A DNA stretch of 47,884 bases from Burkholderiales bacterium (GTDB taxonomy: Bacteria > Pseudomonadota > Gammaproteobacteria > Burkholderiales > Burkholderiaceae_C): assembly GCA_947453625.1 (NCBI GenBank), contig CANGHK010000040.1, positions 1 to 47,884 of the forward strand, written 5' to 3'. Within the stretch, counting starts at the first letter, position 1. Each line of letters opens with the position of its first letter. Made by a program: the position numbers and the translations under genes. Shown one piece after another: positions 17,621-26,236 of the stretch. Below the pieces are notes generated by a model. The model was given only the letters and a program-made list of their open reading frames with translations. It ran no database searches and had not been told where the DNA came from.

Positions 17621-19366
17621 CTAGACGGCGGCAGTGGTGCTCAAGGCCCCGGTCTGAACCGGGCTGCGGGCAGGTTGGCCGAACGCCGCCGGACCCGGCT
17701 TGCCCGCGCCACCATCGCCCGGGACTTTGGCAAGCTGGAAGCTGTCGCTTCTGGCCAGCGCCCAGTAGCGGCCAAACACCGCTTGCGGCCAGTCGGCCTG
17801 CCCGCGCTCGGCGGCCAGCAGCGCGCCCGGCGCCACCGTGGCGAGCAGCCGGTCGAGCGGGCTCACCTCCTGGTGGCTGACGCGCCGCATGATGTGGGCG
17901 GGGCTGATCTGGTCGGGGTGGCTCAGGCCAGCGGCCTGCACCAGTTCCTGCAGCGCTTCCAGCGTCTGGCGGTGGAAATTGGCCACGCGCCGGGTCTTGT
18001 CGGGCACCACCAGCGCCTGCTGGCGCAGCGGGTCCTGGGTGGCCACGCCGGTCGGACAGGTATCGGCATGGCAGTGCTGGGCCTGGATGCAGCCGAGCGC
18101 GAACATGAAGCCGCGCGCCGAGTTGCACCAGTCCGCGCCCAGCGCCAGCGCGCGGGCGATGTCGAAGGCGCTGACGATCTTGCCGGCGCAGCCGATGCGG
18201 ATGCGGCTGCGCAGGTTCAGCCCGACCAGCGTGTTGTGCACCAGGCGCAGGCCTTCCTGCATCGGTGCGCCGACATGGTCGCTGAACTCCAGCGGCGCGG
18301 CGCCGGTGCCGCCCTCGGCGCCATCGACGACGATGAAGTCAGGCAGCAGGTCGCTCTCGGCCATCGCCTTGGCCAGCGCAAACCATTCCCAGGGGTGGCC
18401 TATGCACAGCTTGAAACCCACCGGCTTGCCGCCCGACAGCTGGCGCAGCCGGTCGAGGAACTGCAGCATGCCCAGCGGGGTCGAGAACGCGCTGTGCGAT
18501 GCCGGCGAGACGCAGTCGACCCCGACCGGCACACCGCGCGCCGAGGCGATCTCGATCGACACCTTGGGCCCGGGCAACATGCCGCCATGGCCGGGTTTGG
18601 CGCCCTGGCTGAGCTTGAGCTCGATCAGCTTGACCTGCGGGTCGCGGGCGTTGGCCTCGAACTTGGCCTCGTCGAAGCGGCCGTCAGCGTCGCGGCAGCC
18701 GAAGTAGCCCGAACCGATCTCCCAGACCAGGTCGCCGCCGTGCTGGCGGTGGTGAACGCTGATCGAGCCCTCGCCGGTGTCGTGCATGAAGCCGCCGGCC
18801 TTGGCGCCACCGTTGAGCGCCAGGATGGCGTTGGCGCTGAGCGCGCCGAAGCTCATCGCCGAGATGTTGAACAGGCTGGCCGAATAGGGCTGGCTGCAGC
18901 GGTCGCCGCCGATGCGAACGCGGAAATCGTGGCCGGCCAGCGTGCTGGGCTGCAGCGAGTGGTTGATCCACTCGTAGCCCGCCTGGCCCACGTCGAGTTG
19001 GGTGCCGAAGGGCCGCTTGTCGGACTCGCCCTTGCTGCGCTGGTAGACCAGCGAGCGCTGCTGGCGCGAGAACGGCACCGCCTCGCGGTCGCTTTCCAGC
19101 AGGTATTGCCGGATCTCGGGCCGCACCCATTCGAACAGGAAGCGGACATGGCCGATCACCGGGTAGTTGCGCAGCAGCGCATGGCGGGTCTGGCGCAGGT
19201 CCCGGATCCCGATCACCAGGCCGGCGGCACCGAGCAGCGCCAGCCAGAGGCCTTGGTGCAACGCGAACCAGGACGACAGCCCGGCCAGCAAGGCCAGGCT
19301 GGCCGCCAACAAGGTCAGGTAGCGGATGGGAAAGTGGCGGTCGAGCGCGATCAACCAGGTCGGCAT
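17621..19366 (-). CDS. FMN-binding glutamate-synthase-like oxidoreductase
   Basis: The 581-residue protein has one or two N-terminal membrane helices (about 15-55), then the FMN-binding (beta/alpha)8 domain of the glutamate synthase large subunit: SAMSFGALS, GSGYFGCRD, KPGHGGMLPG, FIVVDGAEGGTGAAP and GCAGKIVSAFD. A 3Fe-4S ligand set C426-x5-C432-x4-C437 (ending CPTG) follows. It lacks the glutaminase and C-terminal GltB domains, so it is the stand-alone membrane-associated family whose substrate is not settled. ATG 19366 has AAGGA six bases upstream. It follows the MetX-fold hydrolase gene after 261 bases containing its own promoter region and a GntR-like site. Decayed copies lie at 8.65 and 30.5 kb. 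The glycine/proline-rich C-terminal tail after about residue 545 looks unconstrained. Confidence 0.9.
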   Translation of the reverse strand: MPTWLIALDRHFPIRYLTLLAASLALLAGLSSWFALHQGLWLALLGAAGLVIGIRDLRQTRHALLRNYPVIGHVRFLFEWVRPEIRQYLLESDREAVPFSRQQRSLVYQRSKGESDKRPFGTQLDVGQAGYEWINHSLQPSTLAGHDFRVRIGGDRCSQPYSASLFNISAMSFGALSANAILALNGGAKAGGFMHDTGEGSISVHHRQHGGDLVWEIGSGYFGCRDADGRFDEAKFEANARDPQVKLIELKLSQGAKPGHGGMLPGPKVSIEIASARGVPVGVDCVSPASHSAFSTPLGMLQFLDRLRQLSGGKPVGFKLCIGHPWEWFALAKAMAESDLLPDFIVVDGAEGGTGAAPLEFSDHVGAPMQEGLRLVHNTLVGLNLRSRIRIGCAGKIVSAFDIARALALGADWCNSARGFMFALGCIQAQHCHADTCPTGVATQDPLRQQALVVPDKTRRVANFHRQTLEALQELVQAAGLSHPDQISPAHIMRRVSHQEVSPLDRLLATVAPGALLAAERGQADWPQAVFGRYWALARSDSFQLAKVPGDGGAGKPGPAAFGQPARSPVQTGALSTTAAV

Positions 19367-19445
19367 GCTTATCCTTATCCTTGTCCCGGCCCGCGCCGCC
19401 GGGACGGCGGCGCCATCCTGCCGAATCGCGCAAACCACTTTTAAA

Positions 19446-19456
19446 TGGTAATACGA
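19446..19456. promoter_or_regulatory. FadR/GntR-type operator core, copy 2 (intact gene)
   Basis: On the minus strand the site reads TCGTATTACCA, fitting TNGTNNNACNA, about 80 bases upstream of the glutamate-synthase-like start. An AT-rich TTTAAA lies immediately toward the gene. The site is conserved in position in both decayed copies, together with the adjacent TTTGCGCGATT. Confidence 0.45.
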
Positions 19457-19627
19457 CGCATCGACGCTGAGCCTGAAATGCGCAGTAGAACCGCATTGTT
19501 CGTGCTTTTCCTCGGCAATTACCCTGGGTTCACGGTCTGGCGACGGCGCTGCGGGGCCGGCGCCCTGCGACAAGCCGCGGGCCTGGCGGTCAACCCGCGG
19601 CTGGCACTGCGCGGCAGTGCCGTGGCC

Positions 19628-20644
19628 TCAGCTCGCCAGCAGCGCCTTCAAGGCGTCATCGAGTACCTTGATGTCGGCGGGGCTGGTGCCCGGGCCGCCG
19701 GCGAAATGGCCCCAGGGCGTGTCGACCACCTGCAGCGTGGCGTTGGGCATGTGCTTGACTTCGAACTCGTTGTCGGCTGGCGGAAAGTACAGGTCGGTCG
19801 ACGCCGGCATCACGATGGCCTTGGCCTTGATGGCCCCCAGCGCCTTGACGATGTCGCCCTTGAAGACCTCGTTGTCGCTGATGTCGCCATGCTGCCAGGT
19901 CCACAGCATCGTCAACAGGTTGTTGGCGTCGCGGTTCAGGAACAGCCCTTCCCAAAAGCCGACCATGAAGTCCTCCAGCGAGGCATAGCCCATCGCTTCC
20001 AGGTCCAGTTTCTGGCGGTAGAAGGCCTGCGAGAAGCCCCAGCCGGCGTAGACCCGGCCGAAAGCGCGCAAGCCTTTTTCGGGCGGAGCGTCGTACCAGC
20101 CCTCCTTGAAAGCCGCGTCTGCCAGCAAGGCCGCCTTGGCGCCCTCGAGAAAGACGAAGTTGTGCCGCGAGCATTTGGCCGAGCCCATGAACGGCAGGAT
20201 GCGCTCGACCATGTCCGGGTACAGCGCACCCCAGTGGTAGGTCTGCAGCGCGCCCATCGACCAGCCCGTCACCAGCTTGATCTTCTCGATGCCGAACAGC
20301 TCGGTCACCAGGCGATGCTGCAAGCGCACGTTGTCGTAGGCGGTGACATCGGGAAAGCGCGACTTGTTGTAGGGCGCGGGGCAGTTGCTGGCCGAGGTGG
20401 ACAGGCCGTTGCCGAGCATGTTCGGGATGATGATGAAGTACTTGTCCGGGTCGAGCGCCTTGCCCTCGCCGATCAGCCATTCGTTCTCGTAGTGCTGCCC
20501 CGAGTACCAGGTCGGGTAGATGATCACGTTGTCCTTGGCCGCGTTCAACGTGCCATAGGTCTTGTAGGCCAGCTTGACATCGCGCAGCGTCTTCTGGCAC
20601 TGCAGCACAACATCGCCAAGGTCGAACAGTTGGTAGTCGCTCAT
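19628..20644 (-). CDS. MetX-fold alpha/beta hydrolase or acyltransferase
   Basis: The 338-residue protein has the alpha/beta-hydrolase fold of the homoserine/serine O-acetyltransferase family. The nucleophile elbow is GW-S129-MGA, the acid is D284 in STDLYFPPAD and the base is H313 in TPWGHFAGG. It is shorter than typical MetX, and context argues against methionine synthesis. It directly follows the ABC-transporter ATPase gene (40-base gap) and precedes the glutamate-synthase-like gene, so it probably acts on the imported compound as a hydrolase or acyltransferase. ATG 20644 has AGGA five to six bases upstream. About 60 C-terminal codons were copied to 30.84 kb. Confidence 0.82.
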   Translation of the reverse strand: MSDYQLFDLGDVVLQCQKTLRDVKLAYKTYGTLNAAKDNVIIYPTWYSGQHYENEWLIGEGKALDPDKYFIIIPNMLGNGLSTSASNCPAPYNKSRFPDVTAYDNVRLQHRLVTELFGIEKIKLVTGWSMGALQTYHWGALYPDMVERILPFMGSAKCSRHNFVFLEGAKAALLADAAFKEGWYDAPPEKGLRAFGRVYAGWGFSQAFYRQKLDLEAMGYASLEDFMVGFWEGLFLNRDANNLLTMLWTWQHGDISDNEVFKGDIVKALGAIKAKAIVMPASTDLYFPPADNEFEVKHMPNATLQVVDTPWGHFAGGPGTSPADIKVLDDALKALLAS

Positions 20645-20684
20645 GGGTCTTCCTGCGTCTCGGTGGTTGGGAAAGGGGTGGCCC

Positions 20685-21845
20685 TCAGGCCGCAGTGGAA
20701 AGGGCGCGCGCCTCGTCGGCGGCCCAGCGGCAGCGAACCCGCTGGCCGACGCTGACCGGGTCCTTGAAAAACGCGCGCTCCTCGACATAGGCCACACAGC
20801 CGGGGGCGTCCGGGTCATCGGTGGCCAGGCTGACTTTCATGTAGATGCCCTGGTACTCCAACTCAAGGACGCGGCCGCGCAAGGTGTTGGGCGCCAGCGC
20901 CAAGGCCTCGTCGTCAGCGCCGACGGCCATCCGGTCCCGGCGCACCGAAAACGCCACCGTCTGCCCCAGTGCCTGCGTGGCGGCGTCGCGCGGCAGCACG
21001 AAGCTCGCGCCCCGGGCGCCTTGCAGCGTGACGCTGCCGGCAGTCAGCCCGGTCACCTGGCCGCGCAGCACGTTCTGCCCGCCGATGAAGGCGGCGACAT
21101 ATTCGGTGCTGGGCTGGGCATAGATCTGCTGCGGCGACGCCGACTGCGCGATGCGGCCCTTGTCCATCACCACCACCTGGTCGGCGACCGCGATGGCCTC
21201 GAGCTGGGTGTGGGTGACATGGACGAAGGTGATGCCCAGTTCTCGTTGCATGCTGCGCAACTCGCCGCGCATCTGCAGGCGCAGAAACTCGTCCAGCGCC
21301 GACAGCGGCTCGTCGAGCAGCAGCACGGTGGGCTTCATGACGATCGCCCTGGCCAGCGCCACCCGCTGCTGCTGCCCGCCCGAGAGCTGGCCCGGCAGAC
21401 GGCTGGCCAGCGCCGTGAGCTGCACTTGTTCGATCACTCGGTCGGCCTCGCGCAGGCGCTCGGGCTTGGCCATGCCGCGCACCCGCAGCGAGAAGGCCAC
21501 GTTATCGCGCACCGACAGATGCGGAAACAGCGCGTAATTCTGGAACATCATCGCAGTGCCGCGCTGGCGCGGTGAACGACCGATGACGTTCTTGCCGTCG
21601 ATCTGGATCGCGCCACCACTCGGTGTCTCGTGGCCGGCGACCATGCGCAGCATCGTCGTCTTGCCGCAGCCGCTGGGGCCCAGCAAACAGCAGTAGCTGC
21701 CGGGCTCGATGTGCAGGTCGACGTCGTCGACGGCGACCGTGCCGTCGGCGTAGCGCTTGCTGAGCCCGGCCAGCACGACGCCGCCCAGCGCTTGGCCACG
21801 GCTGGTCTCGACGGCCGGTGGCGGGAAGGAGGTGGACATGTCCAT
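20685..21845 (-). CDS. ABC transporter ATP-binding protein (PotA-like)
   Basis: The 386-residue protein is a spermidine/putrescine/iron-type importer ATPase with Walker A GPSGCGKTT from residue 56, Q-loop Q102, signature LSGGQQQR at 154 and Walker B LLLDEP at 175. A C-terminal TOBE-like domain runs from about 285 to 380. It energizes import by the two permeases encoded just upstream. ATG 21845 (MDMSTS) is preferred; a TTG nine codons earlier is possible but less likely. The 40-base gap to the hydrolase and 31-base gap from the permease fit one operon. Confidence 0.93.
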   Translation of the reverse strand: MDMSTSFPPPAVETSRGQALGGVVLAGLSKRYADGTVAVDDVDLHIEPGSYCCLLGPSGCGKTTMLRMVAGHETPSGGAIQIDGKNVIGRSPRQRGTAMMFQNYALFPHLSVRDNVAFSLRVRGMAKPERLREADRVIEQVQLTALASRLPGQLSGGQQQRVALARAIVMKPTVLLLDEPLSALDEFLRLQMRGELRSMQRELGITFVHVTHTQLEAIAVADQVVVMDKGRIAQSASPQQIYAQPSTEYVAAFIGGQNVLRGQVTGLTAGSVTLQGARGASFVLPRDAATQALGQTVAFSVRRDRMAVGADDEALALAPNTLRGRVLELEYQGIYMKVSLATDDPDAPGCVAYVEERAFFKDPVSVGQRVRCRWAADEARALSTAA

Positions 21846-21876
21846 GGTGTTGTGGCCTTTCTTTTCTGGCAAGGTG

Positions 21877-22755
21877 TCAGTGAGCGACGGCAGGTGCGGT
21901 GCGGCGGCGCTGGATCAGCACCACCGCCAGGATCGCCACCCCGATCAGCAGGAAGGACAGCGCCGTGGTCACGGTGCCGAGTGCATAGATCGTCGGCGAG
22001 GTGACGTTCTGCGTCATGCTCCAGATCTCGATGGGCACGGTATTGCTCGGGCCCGTGGTCTGCAGCGTGCGGGCAAACTCGTCGTAGGACAGGGTGAAGC
22101 CGAACAGCGCAATCGCGATGATGCCGGGCGCGAGTATGGGCAACACCACCAGGCGCAGCGTCTGCGCCGGGCTGGCGCCGAGATCGCGCGCGGCCTCCTC
22201 ATAGGCCGCGTCGAAACGGCCGAACACGGCGAAGCTGATCAGCACGCCGAAAGGCAAGGTCCACGACAACTGGGCGCCCAAGGCCGACGAGTACCAGGCG
22301 GTGGACCAGCCGAACAGGCTGAACATCAGGCCTATGCCTATGCCCAGGATGTAGCCGGGCGCGGTCAGGCTGATGATCACCGCGTAGAAAATCGCGCTGC
22401 CGCCGCGCACCTGGCGCCGGAAGCCCAGTCCGGCGGCCACCGAGAACACGACCGTGATCACCATCACCAGCAAGGCCAAGGGCATGGACCGCGACACCGC
22501 GCCGCCGATGTCCCCGCTTCGCCCCTCCCAGAGCTGGCGAAACCAGTGCAGGCTGAGGCCGCGCATCGGAAACGACAGCGCGCCCTGCTCGCCCTGGAAC
22601 GACAGCACGTACATGCACAGCATCGGGCCGTAGAGAAAGATCACATAGGCCGTGAAGAAGCTTGCCAGCAGGTAGAAGGTCCAGGGCCGCCGGGGTCGGT
22701 CGGCCCGGCTGGCCGCGCGGACCTGCGCCGATGTGGTGGTGGTGGAGTGGGTCAT
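21877..22755 (-). CDS. ABC transporter permease (PotC-like)
   Basis: The 292-residue inner-membrane protein has about six helices and the cytoplasmic EAA loop EEAARDLGASPAQTLRLVVLPILAPGI that docks on the ATPase. The arrangement with a second permease, ATPase and extracytoplasmic binding protein is the polyamine/opine-type importer layout. It starts 19 bases after the partner permease ends. The Thr-rich N-terminal tail (HSTTTTSAQ) is cytoplasmic. Confidence 0.92.
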   Translation of the reverse strand: MTHSTTTTSAQVRAASRADRPRRPWTFYLLASFFTAYVIFLYGPMLCMYVLSFQGEQGALSFPMRGLSLHWFRQLWEGRSGDIGGAVSRSMPLALLVMVITVVFSVAAGLGFRRQVRGGSAIFYAVIISLTAPGYILGIGIGLMFSLFGWSTAWYSSALGAQLSWTLPFGVLISFAVFGRFDAAYEEAARDLGASPAQTLRLVVLPILAPGIIAIALFGFTLSYDEFARTLQTTGPSNTVPIEIWSMTQNVTSPTIYALGTVTTALSFLLIGVAILAVVLIQRRRTAPAVAH

Positions 22756-22774
22756 GGTGGTGTTGGACAGGGTT

Positions 22775-23635
22775 TCAGCGCTGCTGCGCGAGTTCTTGCC
22801 GCACGTCGACGAAGCGCGTGAGGATCGCGATCAGCACGGTCAGGATCAGCAGCAGGATCACCGCCGAGGCCGCCGCCGGGGGAAACAGCAGAGTCGAGAC
22901 GTTGTCGTACATGGCAGAGACCACCGACGCCGAGCCGCCGCCGCTCATGACCTTGACGACATAGAAGTCACCCATCACCAGCGTGATGACGAAGATCGAT
23001 CCCATCACGATGCCCGACTTGGTCAGCGGCAGCACCACCAGCAACAACGTCTTGAGGCGCCCGGCGCCGGCGTCGAGCGCAGCCTCGAAGAGCTTGCGGT
23101 CGATCCGGCTCATCGAGTTGAAGATGGGCACGATCATGAAAATCGTGAACAGGTGGACATAGGCCAGCACTACCGAGAAATCGGAGAACAGCAGGATGCG
23201 CAGCGGCACATCGATCAGACCGAGCTTGAGCAAGGCGCTGTTGATCACGCCCTGCTCGGCCAGCACCGGCATCCACGAGATCATCCGGATCACGTTGGAG
23301 GTCCAGAACGGCACCGTGCAGACCAGGAACAGCGCGATCGCCACCACCCGGTTGTTGACATGGAAGACCAGGAAATAGGCGACGAAGAAGCCGATCAGCA
23401 GCGACGCGGCCCAGGTCATCAGCGCGTACTTGATCATCTTCAGGTACAGCGAGACCGTCAGGCCAGAGCTCAGGATCGCCGCGTAGTTCTCGAAGGTGAA
23501 GGCCGGAATGGTGTCGAAGCCGTCGCTGCGAAAGAAGCTGACGATGACGACGAAGACAAGGGGCGCGGCGACGAACAGCAGCAGCACCAGCACCAGCGGT
23601 GCCAACTGGAGATAGGCTTTGTAGCGGGTGAGCAT
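22775..23635 (-). CDS. ABC transporter permease (PotB-like)
   Basis: The 286-residue protein has six predicted helices and an EAA loop (LFEAALDAGAGRLKTLLLVVLPLTKSGI). Its start MLTRYKAYLQLAPLVLVLLL is typical of PotB/AttA1-like permeases. ATG 23635 was chosen because family similarity begins there; the frame is open further upstream without family character. About 146 bases separate it from the binding-protein stop; these contain short GC-rich repeats of GGGCGCGC type but no clear promoter. Confidence 0.92.
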   Translation of the reverse strand: MLTRYKAYLQLAPLVLVLLLFVAAPLVFVVIVSFFRSDGFDTIPAFTFENYAAILSSGLTVSLYLKMIKYALMTWAASLLIGFFVAYFLVFHVNNRVVAIALFLVCTVPFWTSNVIRMISWMPVLAEQGVINSALLKLGLIDVPLRILLFSDFSVVLAYVHLFTIFMIVPIFNSMSRIDRKLFEAALDAGAGRLKTLLLVVLPLTKSGIVMGSIFVITLVMGDFYVVKVMSGGGSASVVSAMYDNVSTLLFPPAAASAVILLLILTVLIAILTRFVDVRQELAQQR

Positions 23636-23781
23636 GGGGTTCTCTCTGGCCGGGAACTTCGGCAACGGGCCGCGCGCGGGTCGCGGCCCCGGGTCATCGG
23701 CAAGCGCGGGCGCGCCTGTGGGGCAACTGCTGGCGCTGATGCGCCTGTGAGGCCAATGCGGGCGCGCGCGCCCGCGGTGCA

Positions 23782-25152
23782 TCAAGCCGACTTGAACTCG
23801 TTCCAGCGCTGGACCATGTACTGGTTCTCGTCCATCACCGTGTTCCAGCAAGCGATGTTGGAGAAGCGCTGCGCCAGCGAGCCACCGTCGCGCACCGATC
23901 CGGGCTTGGCGATGGGCTGACCATGGTCGCTCTTGATCACCTCGGCGGCGGCCTTGCCCAGGTACCAGTAGTCGAATTCGGCCGGCGTCATCTGCAGCTT
24001 GGCGGTGCGCGGCACCGGACTGTAATAGCCATGGCGCGCGACATAGGCGCCCTGCCAACCCGAGTAATACCAGTTCAGGTATTCATAGGCGGCCTCGAGC
24101 TTCTTGCCGGTCAAATGCTTCATCAAGCTCATGCCGTTGCACCAGCCGCGGTAGCCTTCCTTGCCATTGGGCTTGATGGCCATGGGCGCGTAGACGCAGG
24201 GAATGCCTTTTTCCAGCACCGCGGTGACCGCCGGCGACCACATCGACTGGATGAAAACTTCCCCGCTGGCCATCAGTTCGACCGATTGCTCGAAGGTGCT
24301 CCAGGACGCGCGGAAATGGCCTTTCTTCTTCAGGTCGATCAGCGCATTGATCGTGATGTCGATCTCCTTGCGCGTCATGTTGCCCTTGTTGCCGTAGATC
24401 AGATCGCCGCGCGATTCCAGGGCCTGGGCGGCGTCCATGATGCCGATGTTCGGGATGTCCAGGATCGCGGCGCGGCCGGCGAACTTGGGGTCGATCAAGT
24501 CTTTCCACTCGTTGACTTCGCGGCCCACCTTGTCGGGCCGGTAGCCCAGCGAGTCGGCGTTGAATACCTGGGGCAGGAAGGTCAGCCACTGCTGCTGGCC
24601 TTCGATGATCTTCTTGGCCTGCGGGCCGTCGGTGTACATCACCTCGTAGGGCGAGATGCCCTGGCGCGAGACCTTGCGGCCTTCGTACGACCCGGTGGTG
24701 AAGATCGGCAGGATGCCGTCGAACTCCTTGATCTTCTTCGAGTCGATGCCCTGCAACAGGCCGCGCGCCATCGCCACCTTGACCTGCCAACCCTCCATGT
24801 CGGCGATGTCGACGCTGTTGGGCTGGGTGACGAAGCGCGTGATCGACGCCGAGGTGTCGAGGTTCTGCATCTCGACCTTGAAGCCGAGGTCCTTGGAGGC
24901 CTGCTCGCCGATCTCGCGCTGCACCGCGTACGACACGCCGATGTGGCGCAGCGTGATGCCCTGGAAGTCGCGCTTCATGATCTGCGGGAATCCGCTGATC
25001 GGCGTGCCGGCCAGCACGCCGCCGACGGTGGCCGCCGCCGCCTTGAGCAGGCCTCGGCGAGTTTGGCCCGAAGCGGGTGAAGTGCCCTCCGAGGGCAGGG
25101 CGTCGGCCATCGGCTCGGTCATGCCGGCAGGCTGGTGGTTCGCGTCATTCAT
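23782..25152 (-). CDS. Tat-exported ABC transporter substrate-binding protein
   Basis: The 456-residue protein is an extracytoplasmic solute-binding protein of the polyamine/Fe3+ group. It carries a long N-terminal region with a twin-arginine signal (TRRGLLKAAAATVGG, arginines 32-33), so it is exported folded. The mature domain begins near FQGITLRHIGVSYAV. The ligand is not deducible; a cationic or amide nitrogen compound fits the family and neighbouring genes. ATG 25152 has GGAG seven bases upstream. It is the first gene of the transporter operon and starts 154 bases after the response-regulator gene, leaving room for its own promoter. Confidence 0.9.
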   Translation of the reverse strand: MNDANHQPAGMTEPMADALPSEGTSPASGQTRRGLLKAAAATVGGVLAGTPISGFPQIMKRDFQGITLRHIGVSYAVQREIGEQASKDLGFKVEMQNLDTSASITRFVTQPNSVDIADMEGWQVKVAMARGLLQGIDSKKIKEFDGILPIFTTGSYEGRKVSRQGISPYEVMYTDGPQAKKIIEGQQQWLTFLPQVFNADSLGYRPDKVGREVNEWKDLIDPKFAGRAAILDIPNIGIMDAAQALESRGDLIYGNKGNMTRKEIDITINALIDLKKKGHFRASWSTFEQSVELMASGEVFIQSMWSPAVTAVLEKGIPCVYAPMAIKPNGKEGYRGWCNGMSLMKHLTGKKLEAAYEYLNWYYSGWQGAYVARHGYYSPVPRTAKLQMTPAEFDYWYLGKAAAEVIKSDHGQPIAKPGSVRDGGSLAQRFSNIACWNTVMDENQYMVQRWNEFKSA

Positions 25153-25274
25153 GGTGTTCTCCAGGGGGTCCGACTCAAGGGGGGCGATGGCGGGTGGGAC
25201 ACCTGCCAGGCCGGGCAATTCAGCGTTGGGTGGCTGCTGTGGATCAGTGTCGCGACCCGCTTCGAAACCGCAAA

Positions 25275-25292
25275 TACGCGAGATCGCGCATA
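25275..25292. promoter_or_regulatory. Candidate operator upstream of the transporter operon
   Basis: An interrupted palindrome, CGCGA and TCGCG two bases apart (25277-25288) and framed by TA on both sides, lies about 125 bases upstream of the binding-protein start. It is a plausible binding site for the LuxR-type regulator encoded next door. The evidence is symmetry and position only. Confidence 0.3.
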
Positions 25293-25306
25293 AGGCCGGA
25301 CATTAC

Positions 25307-26236
25307 CTACACCGCTGTCGCCACTGGCTTGAGCACCAGCGCCACCGCCGCTGTGCGGGTCTCGACGCCGAGCTTCTCGAACACATGCTGCAGGTGCTTG
25401 TCGACGGTGCGCGGGCTCATGCCCAGGATCTCGCCGACGTCGCGGTTGATCTTGCCCTGGGCCACCCAGTACAGCACCTCGGACTCGCGGCTGGTCAGGC
25501 CCCAGGCGGCCGCTAAGGCCTGGGGTTCGGGTGCGCTGGGGCACTTCTGCAGCAGCAGCGTGCTGCCGGTGCTGTCGCGCGCCAGCCGCGACAGCGTGAA
25601 GCGCCTGCCGGCCAGGGTCAGTGTCAGCATCTCGGTCGCTCCCTGGGCCAGCCAGTCCAGCGCCAGCGGCGGGAGGCTGGCGCCGGCCACCAGCCAATCG
25701 CGCAGCCAGGCGCGCGCCGCCGGCGATTGCCAGCGCACTTGGCCCAGGGCGTCGGCCGACAGCATCGCGTGGCCGGTGGCGTCAACGGCCTGGCGCGCGC
25801 TGGCCATCTGGCGCGCGTTGTGCACATGGGTCGCGATGCGCGCCAGCACCTCGGGCGGTTTGATCGGCTTGGTCAGGTAGTCCACTCCACCGGCCTGGAA
25901 TCCCGCCAGGATATGGCCGGTCTCGCACAGTCCGGTCATGAACACCACAGGCACATGGGCGCTGAGCGGATCGGCCTTCAGACGCCGGCAAGTCTCGAAG
26001 CCGTCCATGCCGGGCATGATGGCGTCGAGCAGAATCATGTCGGGTAGCAGGAGGGCGACGCGTTCGAGCGCTATCTGGCCGTCGGTGGCCACCAGCACAC
26101 GGTAGCCGGCGGCGTCCAGCGCCTCATGCAGCATCGCCAGGTTCTCGGGTGCGTCGTCGACGATCAACACCACCCCCGGGCCTTGCTCCACCCAGCCGCC
26201 AGGCTTGGCCTGCCGTGCCGAATGCGTGCCGTTCAA
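25307..26236 (-). CDS. LuxR/FixJ-type response regulator
   Basis: The 309-residue protein has a receiver domain (about 20-140) with phosphoacceptor D71 in LLDAIMPGMDG and the conserved K123 in LTKP. A middle segment of about 90 residues is PAS-like or unassigned. A C-terminal LuxR helix-turn-helix runs from about 245 to 300 (LTSRESEVLYWVAQGKINRDVGEILGMSPRTVDKHL). Its ATG overlaps the stop of the hybrid kinase (ATGA), so the two form a cognate pair. It most likely controls the adjacent transporter operon. Confidence 0.92.
   Translation of the reverse strand: MNGTHSARQAKPGGWVEQGPGVVLIVDDAPENLAMLHEALDAAGYRVLVATDGQIALERVALLLPDMILLDAIMPGMDGFETCRRLKADPLSAHVPVVFMTGLCETGHILAGFQAGGVDYLTKPIKPPEVLARIATHVHNARQMASARQAVDATGHAMLSADALGQVRWQSPAARAWLRDWLVAGASLPPLALDWLAQGATEMLTLTLAGRRFTLSRLARDSTGSTLLLQKCPSAPEPQALAAAWGLTSRESEVLYWVAQGKINRDVGEILGMSPRTVDKHLQHVFEKLGVETRTAAVALVLKPVATAV

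Noticed and set aside
17621-19366. Calling the oxidoreductase gltB
   Set aside because: It lacks the glutaminase and C-terminal GltB domains and has membrane helices, so it belongs to the stand-alone glutamate-synthase-like family.
19628-20644. Calling the hydrolase metX
   Set aside because: The fold and triad match, but length, the GWSMGA elbow and the transporter context do not support homoserine acetyltransferase; no methionine genes are nearby.
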